From contig JAJYLY010000003.1 of the NCBI GenBank assembly GCA_021787435.1, forward strand, positions 186,001 to 250,000: a stretch of DNA of 64,000 bases. Reading direction: 5' to 3'. The DNA comes from Pseudomonadota bacterium. GTDB taxonomy: Bacteria > Pseudomonadota > Gammaproteobacteria > Burkholderiales > Gallionellaceae. The notes under the pieces are model-generated. The model was given only the letters and a program-made list of their open reading frames with translations. It was not told where the DNA came from and ran no database searches. Within the stretch, counting starts at the first letter, position 1. The number at the start of each line of letters is the position of its first letter. The translations under genes and the position numbers were made by a program. Positions 28,878 to 38,026 of this stretch are shown one piece after another.

Positions 28878-29517
28878 GGGATTTTTCCTTTTCATGTTCA
28901 CCCAGCCGGATGTTGTCCAGCAATCTTGTCCCCAGGCGTTCCATCTCGTCCAGTGCCTGTGACTGACGCTTCGAGAAGAAGTTGAACGCGAACAGAGCCA
29001 GGATCGCAATGAACAGGCCCAGCGCGGTTGCGATCAGCGCCTGTGCCACACCGCCTGTGACGCCTGTCGGATCGACCAGGCCGCTACCGCCAATCAGCTG
29101 AAACGAGTGCATCATGCCGGTGATCGTGCCCAGAAGCCCCAGCAGGGGCGCCGCAGTGACCACGGTTTCCAGCACCCAAAGACCGCGGCTCAAGGAATTT
29201 TCAATCAGTTTGGCCTCGTCCCCTGCGCGGGATTCCACCCACCACGCAGGCTTGGTTTTGTTCATTATGATGACGCCGAAAAACCGCGCGAAGTAATTGT
29301 TGGGATGGAGTTTAGCTAGGTCGCGCTCAAGGTCTGTCCAAGCAAAGCCATAGGTTTCGACCAACTCAAGCAGCTTCTGCGGCAGCCTCGCATAGCGCCA
29401 GTACACGAACAGCTTGTCTATGCTGATCACGAGCGCCAATAGTGCCAAGAAGAGCAGCGGATAGACCATCGCGCCGCCGAATTTTAAAGCCTGAAGTGCT
29501 TCCTGTATGTCCTGCAT
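28864..29517 (-). CDS. exbB: ExbB-type proton-channel subunit
   Basis: 217 residues of the MotA/TolQ/ExbB family. Three membrane helices are visible: near residues 15-35 (MVYPLLFLALLALVISIDKLF), about 108-132 (TVVTAAPLLGLLGTITGMM) and about 150-180 (GGVAQALIATALGLFIAILALFAFNFF split). The PLLGLLGTITGM motif and the ALIATALGLF helix are diagnostic. It pairs with ExbD in an inner-membrane proton channel that energises the TonB receptor upstream in the same operon. Confidence 0.92.
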   Translation of the reverse strand: MQDIQEALQALKFGGAMVYPLLFLALLALVISIDKLFVYWRYARLPQKLLELVETYGFAWTDLERDLAKLHPNNYFARFFGVIIMNKTKPAWWVESRAGDEAKLIENSLSRGLWVLETVVTAAPLLGLLGTITGMMHSFQLIGGSGLVDPTGVTGGVAQALIATALGLFIAILALFAFNFFSKRQSQALDEMERLGTRLLDNIRLGEHEKEKSHEAA

Positions 29518-29535
29518 GGTTGTCCTCTTGTGTGA

Positions 29536-31878
29536 TTAGAAATTTCTGGTCAGACCGGCAAACAGACCGCGTCGCAGGCCATATTGCGGGGCGAACACGC
29601 CAATGCCTGAGCCGTCGCGTATTTCGTAAACCTTGTCCAGCACGTTGGTCATGACGAGCCGCGCATCAATCGGACCGATCCCCTGCATGTTGAACTTGCG
29701 GCTCATACCAAGATTCAGCACGGTATAGGAAGGAAGGCTCGTGGTATTCGCAAAGCCGTTGCGCAGGCCGCTTTCAAATATAAGGTCGCCATTTAGGCGC
29801 GTTCCTCCGGTTAGGAGATAGGAGCCGCCGGTTGAAATGGTCAGCGCCTGCTGGTGGTCGACGTTCACCCAGTTGTTCGCAGCATAATTGAGTGTCGCCT
29901 GGTCGAACAGGTACTGGCTTGAGATGATGTTTGTAGCCATGCTTACGGTTCTGGCAAGGTTGGCATAGGCAGAAACTTTTTCCGAAGTGTAGCTGCTAGT
30001 CAGCTCAATTCCGTAGATTTCCCCTTCTGCATAGTTGAAAGGGGTCATCAGGAGCGCAGGCCCGAACTGTCCTTCATCCAGCGTGTTATGGCTTTGCTTG
30101 TAGAAAGTGTCGACTCCTACGTTGATGGCTTGTGTCAGCTGATGGGTGAAACCGGCATCCAGGTAATCGTCGCGTTCCGATTTAACAGGAGAATTTAGAC
30201 CCGGCGCGGCATTGGTTGTGCCGGCAAACAAGGCCAGATCGCTTGATGAGACGAGTTCGGTGGGAGGCGGGGTGAAATAGCGCGAATAACCTGCATGCCA
30301 AGTGGTCTGTTCGTTGGCCTTGTAGGTCAGGCCGACCCTGGGACTGAACTGCTGCTCATTGACATAGGCGTTGACGGCATCGAAGCGCCCGCCGTAATTC
30401 ACGGTCAGTTTGTCTGTGGCTTTCCATTCGTCCAGAAGATAAACGCCGAAAAGCGTATTGCCGTTTCTGGTATTGTTGTCGGCGATGGTGTAGGGGCTGC
30501 CTGAAACAAGACCTGTTCCCGGGTTGACCGGAAATACGGTGGAACTGTTGTTGCTCACGATGTTTTCGATGCTGCCGAAAAGTCCCATGCGCAGTGTGTG
30601 CGTATTGCTTAGGCGGTAGTTGCCATCAGCCTGTATGCCGCTGCTTGAGCTGCTGCGAAAGATGTCGGAGGCGACGCCGTTGAAGGCTAGGTTTCCGGCG
30701 ATGTCAGGCGTGTAATGAAAGCTCGAATAGCGGGTGAACAGCGATACCTGATAATCGCTGCGATCGCTTAGCGACCCTTGCAGTGAAGTGACAACGAAGC
30801 GGTTTGTTTCGGTCTGGTTGTCGTTCAGGTTGGCGGAATTCAAGCCGGCGAGATTCATGTAATTGCCTATGCCGAGATGATTAGGGTCGGCAGGCTGTCC
30901 GGGGTTGTTGGGAATCTGAAATGTGCCGTCATATATTCCTGACATCAGGCTTACCTTAGTGGTGGGGTTGATCAGGTAGGACATGTATGCAAATCCTTTG
31001 CGCTGTTCGGTCTGATCATGCAGCGGGTTGCCCGGCGTGGGGCTTGCGATGCCGACATTGTTGCGCAGGAAGGATCCGTCGACGAAATAAGAAAAATTGC
31101 CCACCGTATTGCCATATTCGAAGCTGGGATTGAACGTGCCGAAGCTGCCACCATAAAGGTCGATGTTGCCCCCCGCCTCGAATGTGTTCTTGGTATTGAT
31201 CTCTACCACCCCCGCGGTGCGAAAGCCGTACTGGGCGGGCAGTGCGCCGGTCAGCAAGTTGATGCTCTGCGCAAATCGGGTGTCCAGCGCCTGGCCGAAA
31301 CCGCTGATGCCGTCGGGCAGGATCACGCCGTTGATGCGGTATTGCATGTCGCCGTGATCGCCGCGCACATGCAGCTGGCCGTTGGAATCATTCACAACGC
31401 CGGGCGCCTGGAGCAGCACCTCGTTCAGAGGAGTGGCTTCTCCCTCCGGCATTTTCTGTATGTCTTTTTCATCGAAGCGATAGCCGCTGCCGCCTGTGTC
31501 TGCGGAGACGATGTTGCGGGAACTGCCCTTGCGTTTGGCTGCAATGTGAACTTCCTGCGCCTTGTTTGCGGCAAGCGTAAGCGTGGCTTGAGCAGGCTTG
31601 CCTTCAGACAGGGTGACGATGGAAATACCCGTCTGAAATTCGGCTTTGTCAGCCTGAACTGCATAGGTGCCTCTTGCGATGTTGGCAAAGAAAAAGCGTC
31701 CTTCAGCATCGCTTTGCGTGCTGCCGATCACTTTTGCCGTGACCGTTTTGAGGTTGAGTATTGCGCCGGCAATTGGGCGTCCAAGGCTGTCCTGAACGAT
31801 GCCTGAAATCTCATCGGCTATAGAAGCTTGGACGTACATGCCGAACAACATGCCCGTTAAAATTTTGAACGAAGACAT
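29536..31878 (-). CDS. TonB-dependent outer-membrane receptor
   Basis: 780 residues. After a weak signal peptide (MSSFKILTGMLFGMYVQAS) comes a carboxypeptidase-regulatory-like beta-sandwich (residues about 20-105, SGIVQDSLGRPIAGAILNLK), then a plug domain (about 125-240: MPEGEATPLNEVLLQAPGVV, QLHVRGDHGDMQYRINGVIL, GVVEINTK), and a 22-strand barrel ending GLRRGLFAGLTRNF with a C-terminal Phe. No canonical TonB box was located. Substrate unknown. Because exbB, exbD and tonB follow directly and a His/Cys-rich small protein precedes it, a metal or metal chelate is a reasonable guess. Confidence 0.88.
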   Translation of the reverse strand: MSSFKILTGMLFGMYVQASIADEISGIVQDSLGRPIAGAILNLKTVTAKVIGSTQSDAEGRFFFANIARGTYAVQADKAEFQTGISIVTLSEGKPAQATLTLAANKAQEVHIAAKRKGSSRNIVSADTGGSGYRFDEKDIQKMPEGEATPLNEVLLQAPGVVNDSNGQLHVRGDHGDMQYRINGVILPDGISGFGQALDTRFAQSINLLTGALPAQYGFRTAGVVEINTKNTFEAGGNIDLYGGSFGTFNPSFEYGNTVGNFSYFVDGSFLRNNVGIASPTPGNPLHDQTEQRKGFAYMSYLINPTTKVSLMSGIYDGTFQIPNNPGQPADPNHLGIGNYMNLAGLNSANLNDNQTETNRFVVTSLQGSLSDRSDYQVSLFTRYSSFHYTPDIAGNLAFNGVASDIFRSSSSSGIQADGNYRLSNTHTLRMGLFGSIENIVSNNSSTVFPVNPGTGLVSGSPYTIADNNTRNGNTLFGVYLLDEWKATDKLTVNYGGRFDAVNAYVNEQQFSPRVGLTYKANEQTTWHAGYSRYFTPPPTELVSSSDLALFAGTTNAAPGLNSPVKSERDDYLDAGFTHQLTQAINVGVDTFYKQSHNTLDEGQFGPALLMTPFNYAEGEIYGIELTSSYTSEKVSAYANLARTVSMATNIISSQYLFDQATLNYAANNWVNVDHQQALTISTGGSYLLTGGTRLNGDLIFESGLRNGFANTTSLPSYTVLNLGMSRKFNMQGIGPIDARLVMTNVLDKVYEIRDGSGIGVFAPQYGLRRGLFAGLTRNF

Positions 31879-31940
31879 TTCTTGATCCGTGTAAGCAATG
31901 AAAATTCCTCGAGCAATGCAGGAGGAAGATGGTGATCGAC

Positions 31941-32246
31941 TTAAAAGGATGAAGGTGGGGCGCGCGCGGCAAAAGCGGTGAATAAAGGGGTTGCCAAAAC
32001 GGCATCAAAGAACGTATCGGCTAATGCGATCGTGGATGCGGCGGGTTTGAATTCGGGGACATGGCTGCCGAGCGCCGAGCCCATCTGCGCATAGGCTGCA
32101 CATAGGTCGCAGTGCTTTTCATGCGACAGGGAATGATCATGCGAGGGATGCACCACGATATGCGAAATCTCATGCATCAATCCGCCTGTCTGCACGCAGA
32201 GCAGGGTGAATATCAGCAGCAATCTGGCAAAGGCGGTGGGCTTCAT
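31941..32246 (-). CDS. Small exported His/Cys-rich protein (DUF2946-like)
   Basis: 101 residues from the ATG at 32246. A signal-type N-terminus (FARLLLIFTLLCVQTGGL) is followed by a His-rich stretch (HEISHIVVHPSHDHSLSHEKHCDLC) with six or more His and a CDLC pair, shown here in parts: HPSHDHSLSHEKHCDLCAAY. This pattern resembles DUF2946-type small metal-associated proteins. It lies just upstream of the receptor gene in the same operon, consistent with a periplasmic metal-binding role. That role is inferred only from composition and context. Confidence 0.6.
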   Translation of the reverse strand: MKPTAFARLLLIFTLLCVQTGGLMHEISHIVVHPSHDHSLSHEKHCDLCAAYAQMGSALGSHVPEFKPAASTIALADTFFDAVLATPLFTAFAARAPPSSF

Positions 32247-32287
32247 GGGATGCACTTTAACGATAAATCCATAATGGAACAAGAACC

Positions 32288-33130
32288 TTATTCGCTTTCC
32301 AGTCTGTCGGATGGCGAAAAAGACCAAGTGCGAGTGATGGTCAGGATGTCGGTATCCTTTGTGATGTCCGGCGGTAGCGGCGCGAAAGGGGAGGCGAGTT
32401 TGACGATGCGCATCGCGGCGGCATCCAACAGTCGGTGGCCGGACGAGCGACTGACTTCTATGCTCTCCACACTGCCGTCGGCCCTGATCGACACGGAAAG
32501 TTGCAGCTTTCCGTAAAGCTGTTCACGCTTGGCCTGTTCCGGATAGTTGAGGTTGCCGATGCGTTCCACCTTGATGCGCCAATCTTCGATGTATTGGGCA
32601 AAGCGGTATTCCTGGGTGCGTGCGCCGACGAATTTGCGGCGTGGCATGTGCTGATAATAGTCGTTGTTTCTGCTGATCTGCGCTTCCAGTCGCGCGATTT
32701 CCAAGCTGTGCTGTACCAGGTCTTCGGCAGGGTCTGATTTCGGTTGGCTGGGTGCGGGGTTGGCGATTTTGTAGTTGCTTTTAAGGCGGGTCATCATGCG
32801 GTGCGCTTCATCTTCCAGATGCGCTACCTGCTGTGCTGCCTGTTCGGGAGAAATCTGACTGTCATCGCTGATATTGGGCAGCATGCTTTTGGCCTGCCGA
32901 TTTTCTGCGGTATTTCCTCCGCCGTCCAGATTGGCCTGTGCCAGCGCATCGGCTTTGACGGGTTTGGATTTTGAACGGCTGTTGACCAGCACCACATGCA
33001 AGGGTTGCATGAGACTGGATGCGCCGTTCGGCTTGGGCAGCACGATCGCAATGCCCAGCAGGACGAATGCGTGCAGTGCGATGGAAAACAGCATCGCCAG
33101 TGAAACGCGCTTTTTCACCGAGTTTAGCAA
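32288..33130 (-). CDS. TonB-family C-terminal domain protein
   Basis: 280 residues. N-terminal membrane anchor (LAMLFSIALHAFVLLGIAIVL), a central helical, charged region (about residues 90-180) and a TonB C-terminal domain (about 195-275: YPEQAKREQLYGKLQLSVSI, DGSVESIEVSRSSGHRLLDA). It differs from the tonB at 27812 by lacking a Pro-rich spacer. It overlaps the RNB-domain gene by seven bases and precedes the receptor cassette, so the receptor may have two alternative transducers. Confidence 0.8.
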   Translation of the reverse strand: MLNSVKKRVSLAMLFSIALHAFVLLGIAIVLPKPNGASSLMQPLHVVLVNSRSKSKPVKADALAQANLDGGGNTAENRQAKSMLPNISDDSQISPEQAAQQVAHLEDEAHRMMTRLKSNYKIANPAPSQPKSDPAEDLVQHSLEIARLEAQISRNNDYYQHMPRRKFVGARTQEYRFAQYIEDWRIKVERIGNLNYPEQAKREQLYGKLQLSVSIRADGSVESIEVSRSSGHRLLDAAAMRIVKLASPFAPLPPDITKDTDILTITRTWSFSPSDRLESE

Positions 33131-35016
33131 GCGGGCTCCTCGTTCGGGGTATTTTCAAGGGCTGCTTCCGATGCTTCATCGGGCAGTGTCGCAATGTAGC
33201 GCGATTGCAATGAAAGATCGAGCAGATCTATGGCCGTGACGGCAAGCTCGACGCGGGTGCCCTGTGGCAGCTGTTCCGGCAGGGAGGGTGCGCGGAACAC
33301 CAGCGGTATTTCGGACATTTTCACCAGATTTTCGCGCAACACGACGGCCTCGACCTGCTCCTTGCGTTCCTGCATGAGCCAGCGCAAGCACCAGTAGCGC
33401 TCCATATTGCGCTGGAATTCATTATAGATGGTATACATGGTATCGAAGTCGCGCAGCGTGGCATAAAGCGCGGTGTCGTTTTTCGGGTAAGTAGCCGGTT
33501 CGTTGCGCAGCATCGCGATGATCTGGCGCTGGTTGACCATGTCCACATAGCGGCGCAGCGGCGAACTGGACCACATATACTGCGCAACCCCCAGACCCTG
33601 GTGGGGCGCTGCGATCGTGCTCATCTTGACCTTGCCGCCCTGCTGGGTGCGATAGATGCCAGGGAAGCCGTGCTCTGCGAGATTTCTGCCCCATTCGCAA
33701 TTAACCAGTATCATCAGTTCGGATACCACTTTGTCTATCGGCGAGCCGCGGCGGCGCGTGGTGATGATGACGCGCTCGTTGTCGATGTGAAAGTTATAGT
33801 CGACTTGCGTATTGTTATCGCTTTTGCCGCGTGCGGTTTCCATCTTCTGTGCAAGATGCCACAGAAGTGTCAGTTGTTCAGCATACGGATAATCGAGTTT
33901 TCCAGCTGCCAACGTTCCTTCATTGAACAATGGCTCCAGCGTGTCGTGGCGCAGATTGGCCGCGATATGCACGCGCTCAATGCGGCTTTCATAACGGATG
34001 ATGGCAAGCGTTTCAGGTTCAACCACGATATACATCGACAGCGCAGGCGTGATGCGATCCGCAGACAGTGTGAATGTCTGCACCACGCTGTCGGGCAGCA
34101 TGGTGATCTTGGAGCCAGGCATGTATACGGTGGACAGGCGCGAAGACGCTATTTTGTCGGCATCCGAGTCGCGTAATATGCCAAGGGCTGGCGCTGCAAT
34201 ATGCACGCCGATGCGCCAGTTGTTGTCGGGGAGCTTCTCGACAGAGAAAGCATCGTCGATTTCCGTGGTGCTTGCATCGTCTATGCTGAACGCATCTTTG
34301 GCACCCATGGGCAAATCATCCCAAGCGGACAGTTCGACAGGTGGAAAGTCTGTACCCTTAGGGAAATTTTCGAATAGAAATTTCTGCAGATGATAGTCGT
34401 GTTCGGAAGCAATTGCGCCACAGCGATAAAGCAGATGCGCGGCAGACAGATGTGTTGCTTCGCAGGCGGCTTCCAGCGCCTTGACCTCCAACATGTTGCG
34501 GTCAGGCTTATAGAGTATCTGCGTGAGATGATCCGCAAATCCGGGCGGTAGTTCAAAGTGAATCAACTGTTCGGCAAAACGCGATTGTAAGGCTAGCGCC
34601 TGACGCTTTTTTTCGGCGCCGGCCAGTGCGGCCTTGAGTACGTCGGCGGGCGCTGCGCGATAGCGACCCTTGCCTTTTCTGTGAAAATAGATGGGGGCGC
34701 TGTGCAGGCGTATCAGTGTGGCAGCAGCTTCCAGCGAGCTTGGCTTGTGTCCGAAGTATTCGCTGGCAATCTCCTCGAAGTTGAATTCTTCGGGCGGACA
34801 GCATTCCCACAGGAATTCAACCTCGATGTCCTCTGCGAGCATTTCAGCCTGGGGCAGGAAATCGGCCATGGCAGGCTGAGAAAATTGCAGCATCACATTA
34901 GCAGCCTTGATCTTGCTGCGTTTTCCGGACAGGCTTTCGATTTGCAGTGAACTGGTGTTGTCAGCCATGATGCTGCCGACCTTGAAGCTACCGTCTTCTT
35001 CGTAAAGGATATTCAT
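33124..35016 (-). CDS. RNase II/RNB-family exoribonuclease
   Basis: 630 residues. The RNB catalytic domain (about 230-560) has DAFSIDDASTTEIDDAFSVE with the clustered Asp residues that bind metal, then VHIAAPALGI and SSRLSTVYMPGSKITMLPD, and SSSPLRRYVDMVNQRQ late in the domain. The N-terminal ~220 residues lack the clear cold-shock pair of RNase R; the C-terminal S1-like end is short. This shorter architecture resembles the VacB/RNB proteins of betaproteobacteria. It degrades RNA 3' to 5'. It heads the minus-strand operon that continues into TonB-like, receptor and exbBD genes. Confidence 0.87.
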   Translation of the reverse strand: MNILYEEDGSFKVGSIMADNTSSLQIESLSGKRSKIKAANVMLQFSQPAMADFLPQAEMLAEDIEVEFLWECCPPEEFNFEEIASEYFGHKPSSLEAAATLIRLHSAPIYFHRKGKGRYRAAPADVLKAALAGAEKKRQALALQSRFAEQLIHFELPPGFADHLTQILYKPDRNMLEVKALEAACEATHLSAAHLLYRCGAIASEHDYHLQKFLFENFPKGTDFPPVELSAWDDLPMGAKDAFSIDDASTTEIDDAFSVEKLPDNNWRIGVHIAAPALGILRDSDADKIASSRLSTVYMPGSKITMLPDSVVQTFTLSADRITPALSMYIVVEPETLAIIRYESRIERVHIAANLRHDTLEPLFNEGTLAAGKLDYPYAEQLTLLWHLAQKMETARGKSDNNTQVDYNFHIDNERVIITTRRRGSPIDKVVSELMILVNCEWGRNLAEHGFPGIYRTQQGGKVKMSTIAAPHQGLGVAQYMWSSSPLRRYVDMVNQRQIIAMLRNEPATYPKNDTALYATLRDFDTMYTIYNEFQRNMERYWCLRWLMQERKEQVEAVVLRENLVKMSEIPLVFRAPSLPEQLPQGTRVELAVTAIDLLDLSLQSRYIATLPDEASEAALENTPNEEPAC

Positions 35017-35355
35017 GGAAAGGCGAAAAATAAATTGGGGGGGATTATAACAGCGCTGTTATTTTGTCGCTGAAGGATGGGGTGAATCTGGCACGAAGTT
35101 GACGGAATCATTGCGAAAAAATACCTAAAAACTTATTTTTCAATCTGTTGAAGATAACAAACAAAAATTGGCTGGCCCGCAATGCGGGCAAAGCTTAAGT
35201 CTGAAATGGAATATTAAAATTATTTAATGCCGGCCGTTTGATCGATAACTTTCTTGCTTCATGAATTTCTTGATGATAAAGTGTTAAGGTCCTCTGAAGT
35301 GAGGGTGGGGTGTGTCAATAAATTTTATAATCACGAGTGTCCAGGGAGATGCCAA
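35017..35355. other. Intergenic region before the respiratory island
   Basis: About 340 AT-rich bases separate the divergent RNB gene and the first gene of the island. It holds a GCCCGC-AAT-GCGGGC hairpin at 35175-35189 without a T-run. FNR-type (TTGAT-N4-ATCAA) and sigma-54 sites were looked for and not found; TTTGATCGATAAC near 35238 is only a half match. Promoters for both sides must lie here but could not be fixed. Confidence 0.5.
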
Positions 35356-35460
35356 ATGCTTGAACCAGATGTAACAACCAGCCAAGTACTGATCATGTAT
35401 GCATGCATTTTTGCATTTTTATTAAGCATGGTTTTCATTGTGATGAAAAAAGGTTCCTGA
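35356..35460 (+). CDS. Single-helix microprotein (34 aa)
   Basis: MLEPDVTTSQVLIMYACIFA then FLLSMVFIVMKKGS: a soluble N-terminus, one membrane helix (about residues 10-29) and a KK tail. AGGGAGATGCCAA precedes the ATG, a good ribosome site. A longer frame upstream (from 35254) lacks such a site. It lies 87 bases ahead of the diheme cytochrome gene. It is one of four microproteins of 34-36 residues around the oxidase genes, recalling CcoQ- or CydX-like accessory subunits. No family was recognised. Confidence 0.6.
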   Translation: MLEPDVTTSQVLIMYACIFAFLLSMVFIVMKKGS

Positions 35461-35547
35461 TAGCCGATATCAAGGGATTTAGAAGATGGAACAGTTCTGA
35501 TCTGCACGCGTTGCGGGTTATTAAATACTTTTGTGGGGGAGGGGTGC

Positions 35548-36318
35548 ATGCTTAGATTATCTAAATTAGCAATGGTGTGTTGGGGGACTGCCGCCATGCT
35601 GGCTTTTTCAGGCGCAAGTTTTGCAGGAGATGCGCCAGTCACGGCCAATATCACAAATGGAAAAAATATTTTTCAAAATGGCAAGCCGGATGGCAGCGTT
35701 CCTGCGTGCAGTTCATGTCATGGCGAAAAAGCAATGGGGAATGATGATATGGGCACTCCCCGCCTTGCTAACATCGGGTATGTATATGTGGTCAAGCAAT
35801 TGACTAACTTTGCCGAAGACAAGCGCACACCACAAGGATTGGGTGCGGTCATGAATGGTTTCGCAAAATCCCTGAGTGAACAGGATAAGCGCGACATATC
35901 GGCCTATGTCAATTCGTTGCCAAGACCGAATAAGTCAGACCTATCCGATCTGGCGGCATTGAAGGCGGGTGGTCAGCCGGTCGGAGAGGCCTACAAGGGA
36001 AAGATACTGGTACGTTATGGAAGCAAGGTTTCTGCATGCCAGACATGCCACGGCTTCGATGGACGCGGTGCTGATCCTGTCTATCCCAAGATCGGCCAGC
36101 AGAAGTTTGTTTATCTGACAAATCAGTTGAGAAACTGGCGTGACGGTTCGCGTGCCAATGATCCGTTGGGACAAATGCGCGCTATTGCAAAAAATCTGAC
36201 AGATGACGATATCAACAATGCGGCGACCTATCTTTCACAGGCAGAGGACAGCACCCCTGGCGACGGAATGGAAATCGACAATCAAATGGTCATGAAAAAC
36301 GTCAAGATCACTAAGTAA
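35548..36318 (+). CDS. Diheme cytochrome c (c4-like)
   Basis: About 256 residues. A signal peptide (LAMVCWGTAAMLAFSGASFA) precedes two similar cytochrome c domains with heme motifs C54SSCH58 and C164QTCH168; a matching distal Met is likely in each half. The two-domain layout, with a hinge near residues 130-150, is that of cytochrome c4, a periplasmic electron carrier that can feed cbb3-type oxidases. The ATG at 35548 follows GGGGGAGGGG. A strong terminator ends the transcript. Confidence 0.85.
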   Translation: MLRLSKLAMVCWGTAAMLAFSGASFAGDAPVTANITNGKNIFQNGKPDGSVPACSSCHGEKAMGNDDMGTPRLANIGYVYVVKQLTNFAEDKRTPQGLGAVMNGFAKSLSEQDKRDISAYVNSLPRPNKSDLSDLAALKAGGQPVGEAYKGKILVRYGSKVSACQTCHGFDGRGADPVYPKIGQQKFVYLTNQLRNWRDGSRANDPLGQMRAIAKNLTDDDINNAATYLSQAEDSTPGDGMEIDNQMVMKNVKITK

Positions 36319-36327
36319 TAATCTTTG

Positions 36328-36365
36328 AATTCCAGCGCCCGTTGCGGGCGCTGGAATTTTATTTT
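36328..36365 (+). terminator. Strong rho-independent terminator
   Basis: A perfect 14-bp stem (AATTCCAGCGCCCG with CGGGCGCTGGAATT, 36328-36341 and 36345-36358), three-base loop TTG, then TTTATTTT. It isolates the diheme cytochrome transcript from the next operon. Confidence 0.93.
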
Positions 36366-36429
36366 GTAATGGCGTTGTTGTACGGTAAGCAGATATGCTC
36401 TGAAGCTACCGGAGCAGGATTGGTGATAA

Positions 36430-37011
36430 ATGAAACTTGGAGAGAAGATTCTTTTTGGCATAGTAGGCCTGCTTGTTGTAATAACGGTAGTCAGTTTTTT
36501 TTCGTTAGAGTCCATCAGGCATCATTCAGATAAGCCTCTGTTCCCCATTCTGACCCACTATGAGTTTTCAGCAGAAGGCGAAAAGGGGTACGGTATCTAT
36601 CAGCAAAGGGGATGCTATGAATGCCATCACGCGGTGGGCAGCGGCACCAGCATGGGCGTGAGTCTGGATGGAATGGGCTCCAAGCATGATGTGACGTACT
36701 TCTACAATTTCCTGAAGAACCCTGAAAAGACCTATGGTGCAAAGACACTAGATCATGGCATGCCTCCGAAAGATGCCGCATATGTGTCCGAACTTCCCGA
36801 TGAAGAGCTGCATTCGATGGCAGTTTTTGTCTCAGAATTGAAAGCGGATCAGGGGTCTTCATCTTCGTTCGAGCCTCCCGAAGAGCAATCGAGTTTCGTC
36901 GATGCGATGGTTCAGATGTGGACGCCGGCAGGCTGGAAGACAAGTTTTACCGATATACGCGATTGGATGAAGAGCAATCCAAAAGAGGATCAGCATGACG
37001 CAAAGCATTGA
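36430..37011 (+). CDS. Membrane-anchored monoheme cytochrome c
   Basis: 193 residues. One N-terminal membrane helix (ILFGIVGLLVVITVVSFF) and a single heme motif C62YECH66; a late Met (GMPPKDAAYVSELPDEEL) may be the sixth ligand. The start MKLGEKILFGIVG resembles MKAGEKFVLGSIG of the cytochrome at 45142, so the two are paralogs. It overlaps the following mini oxidase gene by 17 bases, which suggests the cytochrome and that membrane subunit form a unit, as NorC/NorB or CcoO/CcoN do. Confidence 0.82.
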   Translation: MKLGEKILFGIVGLLVVITVVSFFSLESIRHHSDKPLFPILTHYEFSAEGEKGYGIYQQRGCYECHHAVGSGTSMGVSLDGMGSKHDVTYFYNFLKNPEKTYGAKTLDHGMPPKDAAYVSELPDEELHSMAVFVSELKADQGSSSSFEPPEEQSSFVDAMVQMWTPAGWKTSFTDIRDWMKSNPKEDQHDAKH

Positions 37012-37513
37012 GCATACGGCAGTACAGGCTGCTGAATATAAGAAATACATATTGTGGTTTGTATATGCTTGTATCATATACAGCATCATCGGCTTCTCAT
37101 GGGGTGCGATCATGGGCGGCATTCCAGCCTACCGGCATTTTGTTGATTTCAGCGCACACGGTCGCCTGATCACGCTGGCGCATGGACATATCAATCTGTT
37201 GGGTTGGGTTGAAATGGCGATATTTGCTTCCTTGTACCATGTCGTTCCGACGGTTGCCCAAAGGCAGATATACAGTCTGAAACTGGTCAAGGTTCATTTC
37301 TGGATGCACAACTTCGGCTTGATCGGAATGGTGGTTTTTTTCCTGATGGCAGGACTGTTCGGCGGTATGATGGATGGAGATGATGCAGAAAAGATCGTCA
37401 ATCATCTAATGGCTTTCGTGGGTATGTTTGGCATACTGGTGCTGACAGCGAACATCATATGGGGTTATAACCTGTACAAGACGACCAAGTGCGGATGGCA
37501 AAAGCCAAAATGA
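36995..37513 (+). CDS. Four-helix mini heme-copper-oxidase-like subunit
   Basis: 172 residues, four predicted membrane helices (about 20-40, 55-85, 100-122, 137-160). The motif LAHGHINLLGWVEMAIFASLYHVVP matches the helix of CcoN/NorB that carries the two heme histidines (here H63 and H65); it is followed by QIYSLKLVKVHFW, also typical of that region. A complete oxidase subunit has 12 or more helices, so this is only the C-terminal quarter. The CuB ligands are absent. A heme-binding partner for the adjacent cytochrome is likely; catalysis is not supported. Confidence 0.7.
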   Translation: MTQSIEHTAVQAAEYKKYILWFVYACIIYSIIGFSWGAIMGGIPAYRHFVDFSAHGRLITLAHGHINLLGWVEMAIFASLYHVVPTVAQRQIYSLKLVKVHFWMHNFGLIGMVVFFLMAGLFGGMMDGDDAEKIVNHLMAFVGMFGILVLTANIIWGYNLYKTTKCGWQKPK

Positions 37514-38004
37514 AACAAGTATGCGCTATCGGAATTCTGATGTTGATGCTGGGTCTGGTTTCAGGCTGCGATGGACAGCGCCTGTCATCGGGTTTCAATG
37601 TCGGATCGCGTGCGCCTAGTCTACCCACCAAGACGTTGGCTGATGTGGGAGGAAACTTCAGCAAGGTGACAACCTACAGGCAGCCTGATGCCAGGATGTA
37701 CCAGTATTCGATCGACAAGGCGCTGTTGACAGGCAAGCCGATTGTTCTTGAATTTGCAACCCCCGGGCATTGCACGAACTGCGACCAGCAGCTTCAGATG
37801 CTACAAGGCCTCTTGGAAAAGTATCAGGACCAGATCATATTCATACACATAGACCAATATGAAAATCCCCAAGCCTATAAAGCTTACAATGTCATGGGCG
37901 ATCCGTGGACTTTCATCATAGACAAGCACGGCATAGTGCGTTTTGAGCAGGCAGGCCGCATGTTGTCGGGCGAGATGGATGACGCGCTCAAAGTGATCCT
38001 GTAG
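37510..38004 (+). CDS. Thioredoxin-fold lipoprotein
   Basis: 164 residues from the ATG at 37510, which overlaps the previous stop (ATGA). Lipobox LGLVSGC near residue 20, then a thioredoxin fold with ATPGHCTNCDQQ as the CxxC site and DPWTFIIDKHG as the cis-Pro region. It is predicted to sit on the periplasmic face and may handle cysteines of cytochromes or copper in the neighbouring proteins. No closer family could be named. Confidence 0.7.
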   Translation: MKQVCAIGILMLMLGLVSGCDGQRLSSGFNVGSRAPSLPTKTLADVGGNFSKVTTYRQPDARMYQYSIDKALLTGKPIVLEFATPGHCTNCDQQLQMLQGLLEKYQDQIIFIHIDQYENPQAYKAYNVMGDPWTFIIDKHGIVRFEQAGRMLSGEMDDALKVIL

Positions 38005-38026
38005 TTGCGCGGATAACAAAACCTCT

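Noticed and set aside
35085..35110. Sigma-54-like TGGCACGAAGTTGAC
   Set aside because: The spacing between GG and the -12 GC is wrong and the GC itself is missing.
35240..35300. FNR-like site TTTGATCGATAAC
   Set aside because: Only the left half fits TTGAT-N4-ATCAA; the right half does not.
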